Assembly: GCF_018129065.1 (NCBI RefSeq)
Contig: NZ_JAAEDM010000015.1
Span: forward strand, 17,898 to 81,897
Length of the DNA: 64,000 nucleotides
DNA from: Neoroseomonas soli
Lineage (GTDB): Bacteria > Pseudomonadota > Alphaproteobacteria > Acetobacterales > Acetobacteraceae
Reading direction: 5' to 3'
Position 1 is the first letter of the stretch. Each line of letters opens with the position of its first letter. The position numbers and the translations under genes were made by a program. A model generated the notes under the pieces. The model had not been told where the DNA came from and ran no database searches. It saw nothing but the letters and a program-made list of their open reading frames with translations. Positions 25,827 to 33,953 of this stretch are shown one piece after another.

Positions 25827-27098
25827 ATGCTCACTGAAGTCCAGATCAAGGCCGCGCGACCCGGCCGCTACTCCGATGGCCGCGGCGACGGCCTCATGCT
25901 GTTCGTCAGTCCCACCGGCGCGAAGAAGTGGGTGCAGCGCATCAAGGTCGGCGCGCGCTACCGCGAGATCGGACACGGCGGTCACCCCGAGGTCGGCTTG
26001 GCCGAAGCCCGGCGGCGCGCCGCGGAGGCGAAGTTGCAGGTCGCCGCCGGCGTGGACCCGATTGAAGCGCGGCGTCAGGTGCAGGCCGTCAAGGCCGCGC
26101 CGCTGGGCCGGACACTGAAGGATGCGGTCGAGGGCTACATCGCCGCGCATGGCCCGGCATGGCGAAGCCCGAAGACGGCGACCCTGTTTCGCAGGAGCCT
26201 TGAGGATCATGCGGCAGGGCTGCTGGCGCGCGATCCCGCCGGCATCACCCTCGATGATGTGCATTCGGTCCTGGCGCCGATCTGGTCCTCGAAGCCGGTC
26301 CTCGCGCAGAAGGTCCGAAGCAGGCTTGAGCACTCTCTCGAATGGTCCATGGCGGCGGGTTGGCGTCCGCATGGGCTGAACCCCGCCGCGTGGCGGGGGG
26401 CGATCCGGACGCTGCTCGCCAAGCCCGGAAAGGTGACGCGGAACAGGCACCATCCGGCGCTGCCCTGGTCGCGCATCCCGGAATTCATCGCGGCGCTCCG
26501 GGATGAGGTTGGCAACGCCGCGCGATGCCTCGAATGGGTGGTGTTGACGGCCAGCAGGAGCGGCGAAGCGCGCGGTGCGACTTGGTCCGAGATCGACCTT
26601 GATTCGGCGATATGGGCGATACCGGCGGCGCGCATGAAGGCGGGCCGGGCGCACCGTGTTCCGCTATCCGCGCCGGCCGTCGCCCTGCTTCGCGCCATGC
26701 TGCCAAAGGGCGGCGTGAAGCCGGCGCAGGGCCTGATCTTCCCGAACAGCCGGACGGGCGCGGAATTCTCGGATGCGGCGCTGCTGGCGCTGCTGACCCG
26801 GATGGATGCCGGCTCGACCAAGGCGGGCGGCGTCGGCTGGCGGGATGAAGCCGGCCAGAAGGCGACGCCCCATGGGATGCGGTCGGCCTTCCGAGATTGG
26901 TGTGGCGATGCCGGCCATCCGCGGGAGATCGCGGAAGCCGCGCTGGCTCATGCCATGGGAAGCGCGACCGAGCGGGCTTATGCGCGGTCCGACCTGTTCG
27001 AGCGGCGGCGCGTGCTGATGGATGCCTGGGCGATCACCTGCGATGGCGCGGCGCAGCCCGGTGGCAATGTCGTCCAGATCGCGCGGGGCGCGGCGTGA
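25827..27098 (+). CDS. Tyrosine-type site-specific integrase (DUF4102/P4-like)
   Basis: A 423-aa recombinase that would integrate and excise the element at tRNA-Asn. The N-terminal DUF4102 arm-binding domain (about 1-90) contains SDGRGDGLMLFVSPTGAKKWVQR. The core-binding domain follows, and the catalytic domain has R244 (TASRSGEARGATW), H349-x-x-R352 (HGMRSAFRDWC), H375 (LAHAMGS) and the nucleophile Y385 (ERAYARSD). All five residues are intact, so it should be active. It starts 177 bases inside the left repeat. Its stop shares a base with the next ATG (TGATG). Confidence 0.93.
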   Translation: MLTEVQIKAARPGRYSDGRGDGLMLFVSPTGAKKWVQRIKVGARYREIGHGGHPEVGLAEARRRAAEAKLQVAAGVDPIEARRQVQAVKAAPLGRTLKDAVEGYIAAHGPAWRSPKTATLFRRSLEDHAAGLLARDPAGITLDDVHSVLAPIWSSKPVLAQKVRSRLEHSLEWSMAAGWRPHGLNPAAWRGAIRTLLAKPGKVTRNRHHPALPWSRIPEFIAALRDEVGNAARCLEWVVLTASRSGEARGATWSEIDLDSAIWAIPAARMKAGRAHRVPLSAPAVALLRAMLPKGGVKPAQGLIFPNSRTGAEFSDAALLALLTRMDAGSTKAGGVGWRDEAGQKATPHGMRSAFRDWCGDAGHPREIAEAALAHAMGSATERAYARSDLFERRRVLMDAWAITCDGAAQPGGNVVQIARGAA

Positions 27099-27721
27099 TG
27101 CTGACCGCGTGGGACGCGATGTGGTCGCTTGCATCGGCCGAGGAAGCAGGGGAGTGGCGGGCGGCGGAGAATCTCGCGCCATCGGAGGATAATCCGGCGC
27201 CTTGTTGGATGGCACGGCAAGGTATCGAGGACTCCCTTCGGTTCCGGCTTCATGCCGCGCTGGCTGAGGGTGCGATGCTTGCGGAAGGCTGGCCGGATGA
27301 TGGCGGCGACCGGCGGATGATCCCCCCGCCGGCATGGGCGGGCATGGGGCTTGATGTGGAAGCCGGCAGGGCCGAGGGCGGGGGGCGCGCTTGGGCTGGG
27401 TTGCGCTTCCGCCCGGCGGCGGCCCAGGCGGCGCTTATGGCGGCCCCGGCGGCGGCCCCGGCGGCGCCATCCCGGCCGGCCCGCGGAAGGCCGCGGCGGG
27501 GGGAGGACGATCTATCGCTAGCGGAAGGGCGGGCCGCCTACTTGGCGTGGTGCCGCCGCATCAAGCGCGACCCCCGCGACCCAGATGCGCGGTCGCCCTC
27601 GTGGCAGGAGGTATGGTCAAAATTCCGCGGGTTGATGAAGCGCGAGACGATCCGCGCCATCCATCAGCAGGCGTGGGGGCCGAAGGCATCCGAGAAGGGG
27701 CGGAAGGGCGGCCCGGCGTGA
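27098..27721 (+). CDS. Hypothetical protein coupled to the integrase
   Basis: A 207-aa protein with no family I recognise. The N-terminal half is acidic with Trp-rich patches. A low-complexity Ala/Pro/Gly stretch (about 107-130) follows, then a basic AT-hook-like RPARGRPRRGEDDL and a C-terminal helical region with conserved-looking WCRRIKRDPRDPDARSPSW. The ATG overlaps the integrase stop by one base, so it is co-translated with it. The stop codon lies within the first of the TGAGTRTTCCC repeats. Confidence 0.6.
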   Translation: MLTAWDAMWSLASAEEAGEWRAAENLAPSEDNPAPCWMARQGIEDSLRFRLHAALAEGAMLAEGWPDDGGDRRMIPPPAWAGMGLDVEAGRAEGGGRAWAGLRFRPAAAQAALMAAPAAAPAAPSRPARGRPRRGEDDLSLAEGRAAYLAWCRRIKRDPRDPDARSPSWQEVWSKFRGLMKRETIRAIHQQAWGPKASEKGRKGGPA

Positions 27722-27826
27722 GTGTTCCCGGCGTGAGTATTCCCGCGCGGGCGGAATTTCGGGAACACTCAGAGCCGCGGAAATCTGCCGTTTTTGCCCC
27801 CTGAGTATTCCCGCTGAGTGTTCCTC
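27719..27826. repeat. Cluster of five TGAGTRTTCC repeats (iteron-like)
   Basis: Five copies of a 12-bp motif TGAGTRTTCCCG lie at 27719-27730, 27734-27745, 27760-27771 (inverted), 27802-27813 and 27815-27826 (last copy ends TTCCTC). The first two belong to a 15-bp tandem repeat GGCGTGAGTRTTCCC, and the last two start 13 bases apart. They fill the only sizeable gap in this part of the element, directly upstream of the AlpA-like regulator and 1.9 kb before the primase gene. They could be operators for the regulator or part of a replication origin. Confidence 0.7.
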
Positions 27827-27851
27827 GAAAGTTGTTTTCGGTACACTTACG

Positions 27852-28301
27852 ATGCCTAGAATGGGGGGCCTTGAAGCATCGAAGCGGAAGGGCATTCCCC
27901 CAATGTCGAAGCAGGCGCCAAGCGCCACCACCAGCACGCCGGCGGGCGGCGCGATGCCGTCCGGCCTGCGAATACTCCGAGGCGAGGATGTTTACGGGAA
28001 AGAGGGGCGGACGGGCTGTAGTCGAAGCCAGTGGTATCGCCACATTGCGGAAGGTCGTGCGCCGCCTGGATTTATGATCTCGCCGCAGGCGCGCGGATGG
28101 CTGGAGCACGATATCGACGCATGGATCATCGCGCGCGTCGAGAAAGGTGGAATCGACAAGGCGCCGCCCGCCACGCCTGAACCTTATGCGTCCATGGTCG
28201 GGCACAACGGCGGCCCGCCGATGAAGCGCCGTCGGGGAAGGCCGCGAAAGAACGCGACCCCGCCCGGCGTGTTCGGCGGCCCCGCGGAGGGCGGAGCATG
28301 A
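27852..28301 (+). CDS. AlpA/MerR-like small DNA-binding protein
   Basis: A 149-aa protein whose middle part (about 40-90: LRGEDVYGKEGRTGCSRSQWYRHIAEGRAP followed by SPQARGWLEHDIDAWI) has the form of AlpA-type winged helix proteins. These act as excisionase activators or repressors in P4-like elements. The C-terminus has an AT-hook-like RRRGRPRKN. Met18 (27903) is a possible start. It lies immediately downstream of the repeat cluster, which may be its binding region. It overlaps the next gene by ATGA. Confidence 0.7.
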   Translation: MPRMGGLEASKRKGIPPMSKQAPSATTSTPAGGAMPSGLRILRGEDVYGKEGRTGCSRSQWYRHIAEGRAPPGFMISPQARGWLEHDIDAWIIARVEKGGIDKAPPATPEPYASMVGHNGGPPMKRRRGRPRKNATPPGVFGGPAEGGA

Positions 28302-28618
28302 GCGCTGCCCGGGTTTCCAGGCGTCCTGTTATCGTCGTGGCTTACGATGCGCGCGACGCCTTTGCCGAAGTAATCTACTTCATCGCGATCCGGCGCCGCG
28401 GCCAACAGCTGCCGCTCGTTGAGATCGGAGACGAGGGGCCTATCGAACCTATTGATCTATTGCGCAGGATGCGGGGCTGCGGCGACATCCTTCCGGGCAG
28501 CGTCGGCGATGCCGTTCATGGCATCCTCGAGGACATCTATCGCGGCGAACCGCCGCGATACAGGAACACGTATGCGGCTGCGGCTCGGCGGCTGATCGAG
28601 GCGGAGGCGCTCGTATGA
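28298..28618 (+). CDS. Hypothetical protein (106 aa)
   Basis: A small protein without recognised domain, beginning MSAARVSRRPVIVVAYDARDAF with a hydrophobic first strand and an amphipathic helical C-terminus. It is coupled by ATGA overlaps to the AlpA-like gene before it and the metallopeptidase-like gene after it. Confidence 0.55.
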   Translation: MSAARVSRRPVIVVAYDARDAFAEVIYFIAIRRRGQQLPLVEIGDEGPIEPIDLLRRMRGCGDILPGSVGDAVHGILEDIYRGEPPRYRNTYAAAARRLIEAEALV

Positions 28619-29226
28619 GCGACGCCCCGAAGGCCGCACGCACCATTTGCCTGAACGTCACTAGTGGGACCATCCCGCTGATGGCTTCCGCGTTGCACGT
28701 CGCCGAGGATGATGATGTGGCCGAGCAACGCTGCGTCGCTGTCCACGAGGCTGGGCACGTAGTCGCCGCTCTGGTTTTGGGGATCTCATTTCGGAGCGTC
28801 AGCATCGTGCCTTGCGCTGATCATGCCGGCATAGTCCGCATGGGAAAGCCTCCCGAATGCCTGGGCGGCGCTGACATGCCAAGCCGCTGGGTGATGGCCC
28901 GCGGCATCGTTTCGATGGCAGGGCCGGCTGCTGAAAAACTATTCTCCGAGCGTGAGCGCTGGCGCACTGATCGGGACCGTTGGGGTGCCGATGAACGAAA
29001 CGCTGCTGACTTCGCCGACCGGGCGGCGTGCGGCCATAGGGACACCATGGATGCGTTCGTCGCGCTGTGGCGCGCGCAGTCCTCCGCCCTGGTGGAACGA
29101 GAGGGTTACGCTATCGACGCCGTAGCGCATGCGTTAGCCGAACGCGGCCGGATGAGTGCCGCCGAAGCCCGTCAGGTATGGCATGCCGCTACTTCTGCGC
29201 GGATTGATGCGGCGAGACGGCCATGA
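28615..29226 (+). CDS. Zinc metallopeptidase-like protein (M41/FtsH-like HEAGH)
   Basis: A 203-aa protein with a zinc motif VHEAGHVVAALVLG (HExxH) followed by FRSVSIVP, the order seen at the start of the FtsH M41 peptidase domain. A later acidic and helical part (NAADFADRAA) could supply the third ligand. It lacks the AAA domain and membrane segments of FtsH. Such stand-alone M41-like proteins are found in phages and islands, with roles unknown. It is in the ATGA-coupled chain after the AlpA-like gene. Confidence 0.65.
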   Translation: MSDAPKAARTICLNVTSGTIPLMASALHVAEDDDVAEQRCVAVHEAGHVVAALVLGISFRSVSIVPCADHAGIVRMGKPPECLGGADMPSRWVMARGIVSMAGPAAEKLFSERERWRTDRDRWGADERNAADFADRAACGHRDTMDAFVALWRAQSSALVEREGYAIDAVAHALAERGRMSAAEARQVWHAATSARIDAARRP

Positions 29227-29396
29227 ACGCCGCCGTCGATCGGCTGGCGTTTGCGTGCGCGCGATGCCTCGACACAGCGGAAGTCCGCGACCGGGACCGC
29301 GGCGCGTGAGAGGCGGTCATCGACGCCTTGTCCGGCCATGGCAGCGCGGTCGATGCGCTCTCGCAGATCGATGCGGCGAGGGCGCGCACGCGATGA
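29223..29396 (+). pseudogene. Small gene with an internal in-frame TGA
   Basis: ATG at 29223 overlaps the previous stop (ATGA). The frame reads 28 codons (MNAAVDRLAFACARCLDTAE...), hits TGA at 29307-29309, then continues open in the same frame for 28 more sense codons (EAVIDALSGHGSAVDALSQI...) to a stop at 29394-29396. That second stop overlaps the next ATG. The coupling at both ends suggests one original 57-aa gene with a nonsense change, a sequencing error, or two very small products. Confidence 0.4.
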
Positions 29397-29548
29397 TCGA
29401 AATGGCGAAAAAGACTGGCTTGCGCGGCCATAGCGGCCACGCGCAAACTGAATACCGGAGAACCCCACAACGCAGATCCGCAAGCAAGCGGGCTGGCCGC
29501 CGCGTCGGAATGGTCCGGCCCGGTAGAAGCGAAGGGGTTTTCCGATGA
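29393..29548 (+). CDS. Hypothetical small basic protein (51 aa)
   Basis: A 51-aa, strongly basic product (MIEMAKKTGLRGHSGH...) that starts with an ATGA overlap after the interrupted gene. No known family. It is supported mainly by the coupling pattern of this chain. Confidence 0.35.
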   Translation: MIEMAKKTGLRGHSGHAQTEYRRTPQRRSASKRAGRRVGMVRPGRSEGVFR

Positions 29549-29729
29549 TCCGACAGCACCGCATCCTGCGCCGCGCCTCCGAGCGCGCAGCCACTTGATC
29601 CCGTCTTAACCCGCTGGTGCATCAGCAGGGGAAGAACAGGACCAAGCAAGCGCGATCTTTTCCGGGGATCGCCGCGAGCATAATCCATCCTCTGCCCGAG
29701 GCGCCAGCCGTCCATGAAGGACGCGCGCC

Positions 29730-31619
29730 GTGTTCATCGACCTGCAGCAAGGCGTTCCGGCCTATCGCTTGCCATGGAACGCATCGCCTTTCAGTTCCGC
29801 CCGGTCTGGCGGAGGCATCGTCACCGCCATTCGCGCGACCACCCCGGACGTGGTGCAGAAGGTCTTCGCCGTCGATGCGGACGGGCGCGCGACCAAGAAG
29901 GCCGCGGCCACGATCCGGGCCGGCGTCTGTCACCCGATCGAGGTCGCTGATCTGCGCGACATTGGCGAGTTGCTGTCGGAACTGTCAGAGAAGCCCGACC
30001 ACTGCCTCATGCTCGACGCCTTCCTCTATGCGCCGGCCTTCGGCACCTTCGATCTGGTCAATCGCTACACCCTACGCCGGATGCTGCCGCGCCTCGGCCC
30101 GGATGCGCCGCATGGGGTCCATCAAGGGCCGTTCGGCCCGGTTGCCGCCCGCCTCGCCGCTGGCATCGACCATAGCGGGTTTGTCCTGCTCGATGCCGAC
30201 AACTGGCCCGGTATGCCGAGCGAATGGGCGGCGATGACGATGGCCGAGCGCGTGCAATTCCTCGCCGCGGTGGTGCCTGGTCTCGACGCCTGCGAGCGGG
30301 TGGAAGCGCGATCATCCTCTGCCCGCGCCGTCGCGCCCGGCGGCCGGCCCGGCCCGGCCTCGCATGGCTATATCCGCGTCTCGCATCCCGCGCTGGTCGA
30401 TGCGCTCCGGCGCCACATCATCCGCGCCACGAAGGCGCGCGGGCTGGCCGCGCCGATGGCGCGCATCGCGCGCGACGGGTCCGGCCGCATGGTCGGCCGG
30501 GAATGGCGCACCGTGATCGACCTCGCCGTGATGCACCGCGGGCGGCTGATCTTCACCGCCCCGCCATGCGTTGATGGCGCTCCCGGCTGGACCATCGCCG
30601 ATGCAGGCGTGCGGCTGGTCAATGAGGGCGGCGGCGACCTCGATCTTGGGTGGCTCGATCAAGAGCGCCCGGCGGTGGCTGGCTGGCGAGGCGATGCCAG
30701 CGCCGCCGAGCCCGCGCCGATGGAATGGGCTGACGCCGCGCCGCCGCATGAAAGCCCCGAGCGTAGCCCGACCCGGCCGAAGGGCGTCGCCGTGCCGCGG
30801 ACGCTCCCGGACCCGGCAAGCGCCATGGTCGGCACGCGCAACATGACGATGTTCAACTACGCCCGGTTCAAAGCCTACGCCTGGGCGGATGCGAACGGCA
30901 CGCCCAAGGTTCCGTTCGGCCTGGTCCTGTCGTGGTGCCGCGAGGCCATCGCCGGGATGCTGTGCGACACCGCCGAGACGGAGCAGCAGGCCGTCGCCAC
31001 GGCGCGGAGCATCACGGACTGGATGCCGTTGAACTATGAGCCGGGCGTCGGCATCCGAAGCGCACCCAAGACCGAGGCGGAAAAGCGCGCCGCGCGAGTT
31101 GCGGGCCGCGCGCAAGGGGCCGCGACGCAGCGGAACAGGACCGACGCAGACGTGGAGGGCGCGATCAAGCGGCTGAACGTGTGGGGCGAGCGCGTGACGG
31201 CCGCGAGCGTGGCAAGGCTGGCGAAGGTGTCGATCAGGACGGCAGCGGGGCGGCTTGCGAAGGCCAGGGCGGCGGCAACGGACCATGCAAACATAGCGCG
31301 CCATCATATGAATAGCGTGGGCGCGCTTGTCGCCGCCGATGCGCCGCTTCCGGTGCCGCCTTCCGCCGCTCCTGCGCCTGCCCCACTGCGGAAATCTATC
31401 GTTCCTGCCTTCCCCGGAAAAACGCGGCCGAATTGCGCGCCGCGCGCAACGGTGGATCGCGCTGTCGATGCATCGGCGGGGCTTTCGCCCTCCTGGCATG
31501 GGGAGCGGCGCGCCAGCCCGCCACGATGGCCGCCGCCCGATCCGATGGCGGCGGGCCTGCATCGCGGCTGGCATGAGCACCGGGCGCGGCTTCGAGCCGG
31601 CGCGAGGGCGTCGCCATGA
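29730..31619 (+). CDS. Replication protein with archaeo-eukaryotic primase (AEP)-like domain and C-terminal HTH
   Basis: A 629-aa protein, start GTG. The middle has a motif set that fits AEP-type primase/polymerases of plasmids and islands: motif I D155-x-D157 (GFVLLDADNWPG), motif II with H212 (PASHGYIRV), and motif III D264 (VIDLAVMHRGRLIFTAPP), where RLIF-APP is a common companion. Later come a conserved helical block (about 373-440) and a HTH-like region (about 478-510, GERVTAASVARLAKVSIRTAAGR). The C-terminal 90 residues are Pro/Arg-rich and probably disordered. It would prime replication of the excised element. No helicase domain is seen, so host helicase would be needed. Family assignment is by motif only. 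Confidence 0.65.
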   Translation: MFIDLQQGVPAYRLPWNASPFSSARSGGGIVTAIRATTPDVVQKVFAVDADGRATKKAAATIRAGVCHPIEVADLRDIGELLSELSEKPDHCLMLDAFLYAPAFGTFDLVNRYTLRRMLPRLGPDAPHGVHQGPFGPVAARLAAGIDHSGFVLLDADNWPGMPSEWAAMTMAERVQFLAAVVPGLDACERVEARSSSARAVAPGGRPGPASHGYIRVSHPALVDALRRHIIRATKARGLAAPMARIARDGSGRMVGREWRTVIDLAVMHRGRLIFTAPPCVDGAPGWTIADAGVRLVNEGGGDLDLGWLDQERPAVAGWRGDASAAEPAPMEWADAAPPHESPERSPTRPKGVAVPRTLPDPASAMVGTRNMTMFNYARFKAYAWADANGTPKVPFGLVLSWCREAIAGMLCDTAETEQQAVATARSITDWMPLNYEPGVGIRSAPKTEAEKRAARVAGRAQGAATQRNRTDADVEGAIKRLNVWGERVTAASVARLAKVSIRTAAGRLAKARAAATDHANIARHHMNSVGALVAADAPLPVPPSAAPAPAPLRKSIVPAFPGKTRPNCAPRATVDRAVDASAGLSPSWHGERRASPPRWPPPDPMAAGLHRGWHEHRARLRAGARASP

Positions 31620-31726
31620 GCCGGGAGCAGCGCCGGGCCGTCCGTCAGGCGCTCGCCGATCTGCCGGGCGTCCGCATCGAGGGCGACCGGATCATCACCA
31701 CCACCGAAGGGAGCGCCACGCCATGA
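31616..31726 (+). CDS. Hypothetical 36-aa protein, coupled on both sides
   Basis: A tiny gene (MSREQRRAVRQALADLPGVR...) with ATGA overlaps to the primase stop and to the next start. The helix-strand pattern QALADLPGVRIEGDRIITT looks like a folded peptide. There is no known family. Confidence 0.5.
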   Translation: MSREQRRAVRQALADLPGVRIEGDRIITTTEGSATP

Positions 31727-32169
31727 GCAAAACACGATTCACATACCACCAGATGTGCGACGCCATCCGCGATGTCTACGAACGCGACGAGATCGCCGCC
31801 ATCGCAAAGACCGATCCAATCCGCGCCATTAAGCTCTACTGCGAACAGGCCGCCACTACGGCCCCAGAGGCGATGGCCGTCCGCATCCGCCTTCGCGCCG
31901 AGAAGCGCATCGACTCCCTGATGCGCAAGATGCGAAGCCGCAAGCAGCCGTCGCCCGCGAAGCAGGACGCGCCGCCGCCTATGCCAGCCAATCCCGGCGT
32001 ATCCGCGCAGGAGGCAGCCGACTTCATTGCCATGGCCGCCCTGCCGAATGAGCAATTCGAGCAGATGATCGCCCAACCCGGCGCGACCACTGAAGCCGTC
32101 GCGGCGGCTGGTCGAGCGCATCTTTCAGCGACCGCCGGCGCATCGCCGGGCAGCGGAACGAAGCCATGA
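31723..32169 (+). CDS. Hypothetical phage/island protein (148 aa)
   Basis: A helical protein with DEIAAIAKTDPIRAIKLY and AVRIRLRAEKRIDSLMRKM. This is the same style as small phage proteins that often lie upstream of methyltransferase or ParB-like genes and whose function is unknown. The C-terminal third is Ala/Pro-rich. It is coupled by ATGA overlaps to the 36-aa gene and to the next gene. Confidence 0.6.
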   Translation: MSKTRFTYHQMCDAIRDVYERDEIAAIAKTDPIRAIKLYCEQAATTAPEAMAVRIRLRAEKRIDSLMRKMRSRKQPSPAKQDAPPPMPANPGVSAQEAADFIAMAALPNEQFEQMIAQPGATTEAVAAAGRAHLSATAGASPGSGTKP

Positions 32170-32411
32170 CCGACGCGACGCGCCTTGGCCTGTTCGGGCT
32201 GCCGCTCGATGATGCGCCGGCGGGTGCGGACGCAGACCTTGTGCTCGACGTGTTTGGCGAGCCGGCAGACCCATCGGCAGCCTTCGCGTGTCCGAAGGCG
32301 AGGCGCAAGGCTTTCGAGCAATGGGTCGCTGGTGGGCGCGATTTCGACCGTCTTCCGGTCGGCCTTCTCGGCGCGATATGCGGCGCGGCGCTCGGGAGCC
32401 GGAAGCAATGA
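32166..32411 (+). CDS. Hypothetical protein (81 aa)
   Basis: A small acidic protein (MTDATRLGLFGLPLDDAPAG..., ending GLLGAICGAALGSRKQ) without known family. It starts in an ATGA overlap with the preceding gene and its stop overlaps another ATG at 32408. Confidence 0.5.
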   Translation: MTDATRLGLFGLPLDDAPAGADADLVLDVFGEPADPSAAFACPKARRKAFEQWVAGGRDFDRLPVGLLGAICGAALGSRKQ

Positions 32412-32723
32412 GCCGCGTCGCCGAGATCGTCTCGCGCCTCGCCCGCTATCCCCGCCCCGGCCATCCAAAAGCCGCCCAGCGGCATTCCCGCGCAGCATGG
32501 TCGGGTTCGCCGCATATGCACGGACTGCATGACCTGATCCGCGCGAGATTTGACCTACGCCAACGCGATGGCGCCGCAGCTGGTGCTACACGGTCGCCGC
32601 GGATCGCCCCCGGCGCCCTGGCACTTCGCCTGCGTCGCGAGGGCGGGAGGGAAGCGGCCGGAAGCCGCCGCCCTGGCCCTGACGACCGCAACCGGCGCTT
32701 GGAGGCCCCGACACGATGGCTGA
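32408..32723 (+). other. Region of one or two doubtful small genes
   Basis: An ATG at 32408 overlaps the previous stop and opens a frame (MSRVAEIVSRLARYPRPGHP...) that stays open to 32848, but its codon use degrades after about 25 codons. A second frame, ATG 32568 to stop 32721-32723 (51 aa, MAPQLVLHGRRG...), has good GC at third positions and ends 8 bases inside the next gene. A frameshifted or remodelled gene is possible. I cannot say which product is made. Confidence 0.35.
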
Positions 32724-33291
32724 GACAACCACACCCCTGCCCGAGGTCGGCGCCAAGCCCGCCGCGACCGCGACGAGGGCCGCGACGTCAATGCGAAAGG
32801 AGGACAACGTTGGTCTTGCGGCGGAATTTGCCGTCGCCGCCTATCTGACCAACGCCGGCTGGTTCGCCGCGATGATGCCATCGTCCACCTTCCCCGGTAT
32901 CGACATCATGGCGCGCAAGGCCGGCTACGAACCTGTCTCCGTTCAGGTGAAGGCGTCGCGGAAGCGCGGGCAGTTTTTCGTGATCGACAGCAGCGCGACA
33001 CGGGTCAATGGGGCGGTGCCAGACGTGCCGGCACAGATCTACGTTTTCGGCGCGAACGAAGCCCCCGGCTTCAACAGCGCATGGTCCTTCTCGGTGATGA
33101 CGCGGGAGGAGGTTCGCGCATGCATGAAGTGTGATGCTGGCGGCTCCTATGTGCCGGCGGCTGCGGTTCGCGATCCTGCGAATGTCGATGCGTGGTCGAA
33201 GATGGCGTTGGCCGCGAGGCCCATCGCGGAGACGCGGGCATGCCCCATGCCGTCCCCATCTCCACGAGGATTGGAAGGAACATCGACATGA
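32716..33291 (+). CDS. PD-(D/E)XK nuclease-like protein
   Basis: A 191-aa protein whose centre follows the restriction-endonuclease-fold pattern: a helix with E (LAAEFAVAAYLTNAGW), then GIDIMARKAGYEPVSVQVKASRKR, giving D...Q-x-K as the catalytic core. The remaining part includes FFVIDSSA, IYVFGAN and a C-terminal helix. Stand-alone proteins like this are often putative homing or repair nucleases. A strong GGAGG ribosome site lies 10 bases before the ATG. The 22 bases around the start closely match those at the gene at 41390. It overlaps the next gene by ATGA. Confidence 0.62.
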   Translation: MAETTTPLPEVGAKPAATATRAATSMRKEDNVGLAAEFAVAAYLTNAGWFAAMMPSSTFPGIDIMARKAGYEPVSVQVKASRKRGQFFVIDSSATRVNGAVPDVPAQIYVFGANEAPGFNSAWSFSVMTREEVRACMKCDAGGSYVPAAAVRDPANVDAWSKMALAARPIAETRACPMPSPSPRGLEGTST

Positions 33292-33662
33292 CCTCGCCCG
33301 CCATCCCGCCCGGCATCAGGCAACTCGCAGAAGCCGTTGCAAACCAAATGCGGGCTGACGATGCCTCGTTCTATTCCTTGTATTCGGATGGCTGCGACGA
33401 GGGCGCTGTTCAACACCTCTCGACACTCATCATCCAGGCGCGCATTCGAGCAGCATCGCGAATCTTCGAGGGCCGATCGACCGTTAATGATCGCGACGCC
33501 GCCATCGCGGCCGCCGGTCTCCTGTTGGCTGCCGATCGGATAGTTGCTGACCCGGCGACGCTTGAGCCCTTCGTCGCGGCCGCGCTGGCGCCACGGGTGG
33601 AAGACCGATCGAGCAACGCTTCCGGCCCGGCCCCCATCAAGCCGCCCGACCAATTCGGGTAG
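33288..33662 (+). CDS. Hypothetical protein (124 aa)
   Basis: A mainly helical protein (MTSPAIPPGIRQLAEAVANQ..., with DRDAAIAAAGLLLAADRIVA) without known family. It is coupled by ATGA to the PD-(D/E)XK-like gene and ends the plus-strand chain that starts with the AlpA-like gene. Confidence 0.5.
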   Translation: MTSPAIPPGIRQLAEAVANQMRADDASFYSLYSDGCDEGAVQHLSTLIIQARIRAASRIFEGRSTVNDRDAAIAAAGLLLAADRIVADPATLEPFVAAALAPRVEDRSSNASGPAPIKPPDQFG

Positions 33663-33953
33663 CGCCGGCCCCCTTCCGCCCCCGCACCAGAAGGCCGCTT
33701 CCCGCATGCGGGGAAGCCGCCACGCGGCGCCTAGGCATCCCGCCGCCCCGCCGATGCGGGCCGGCCCCCGAAGGCCGCCAGCGCGCGCCCCATGCGTCCA
33801 TGCGGGTCGCCCTCGCTTCCCGCGACTTCGCGCTGCGCTACAATCACGGTCGCAACTTGATGCCCGACCGCGCGCAACGCAGTTCAGCGCCCTGAACTAT
33901 TTAACCCCTACGTTGCCCGACGAAGGCGGTTCCAGGGCGGGCCAGCCCGGCAC
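33663..33953. other. Gap between convergent genes, no feature recognised
   Basis: About 290 bases between a plus-strand and a minus-strand gene, both ending here. It contains Arg/Pro-rich remnants in some frames and an AT-richer stretch near 33890-33915, but no ORF, RNA or clear terminator that I can support. Confidence 0.4.

Noticed and set aside
27400..27480. GGCGGCCCCGGCGGC-like short repeats
   Set aside because: Low-complexity coding for an Ala/Pro linker within the protein at 27098; not a regulatory or CRISPR repeat.
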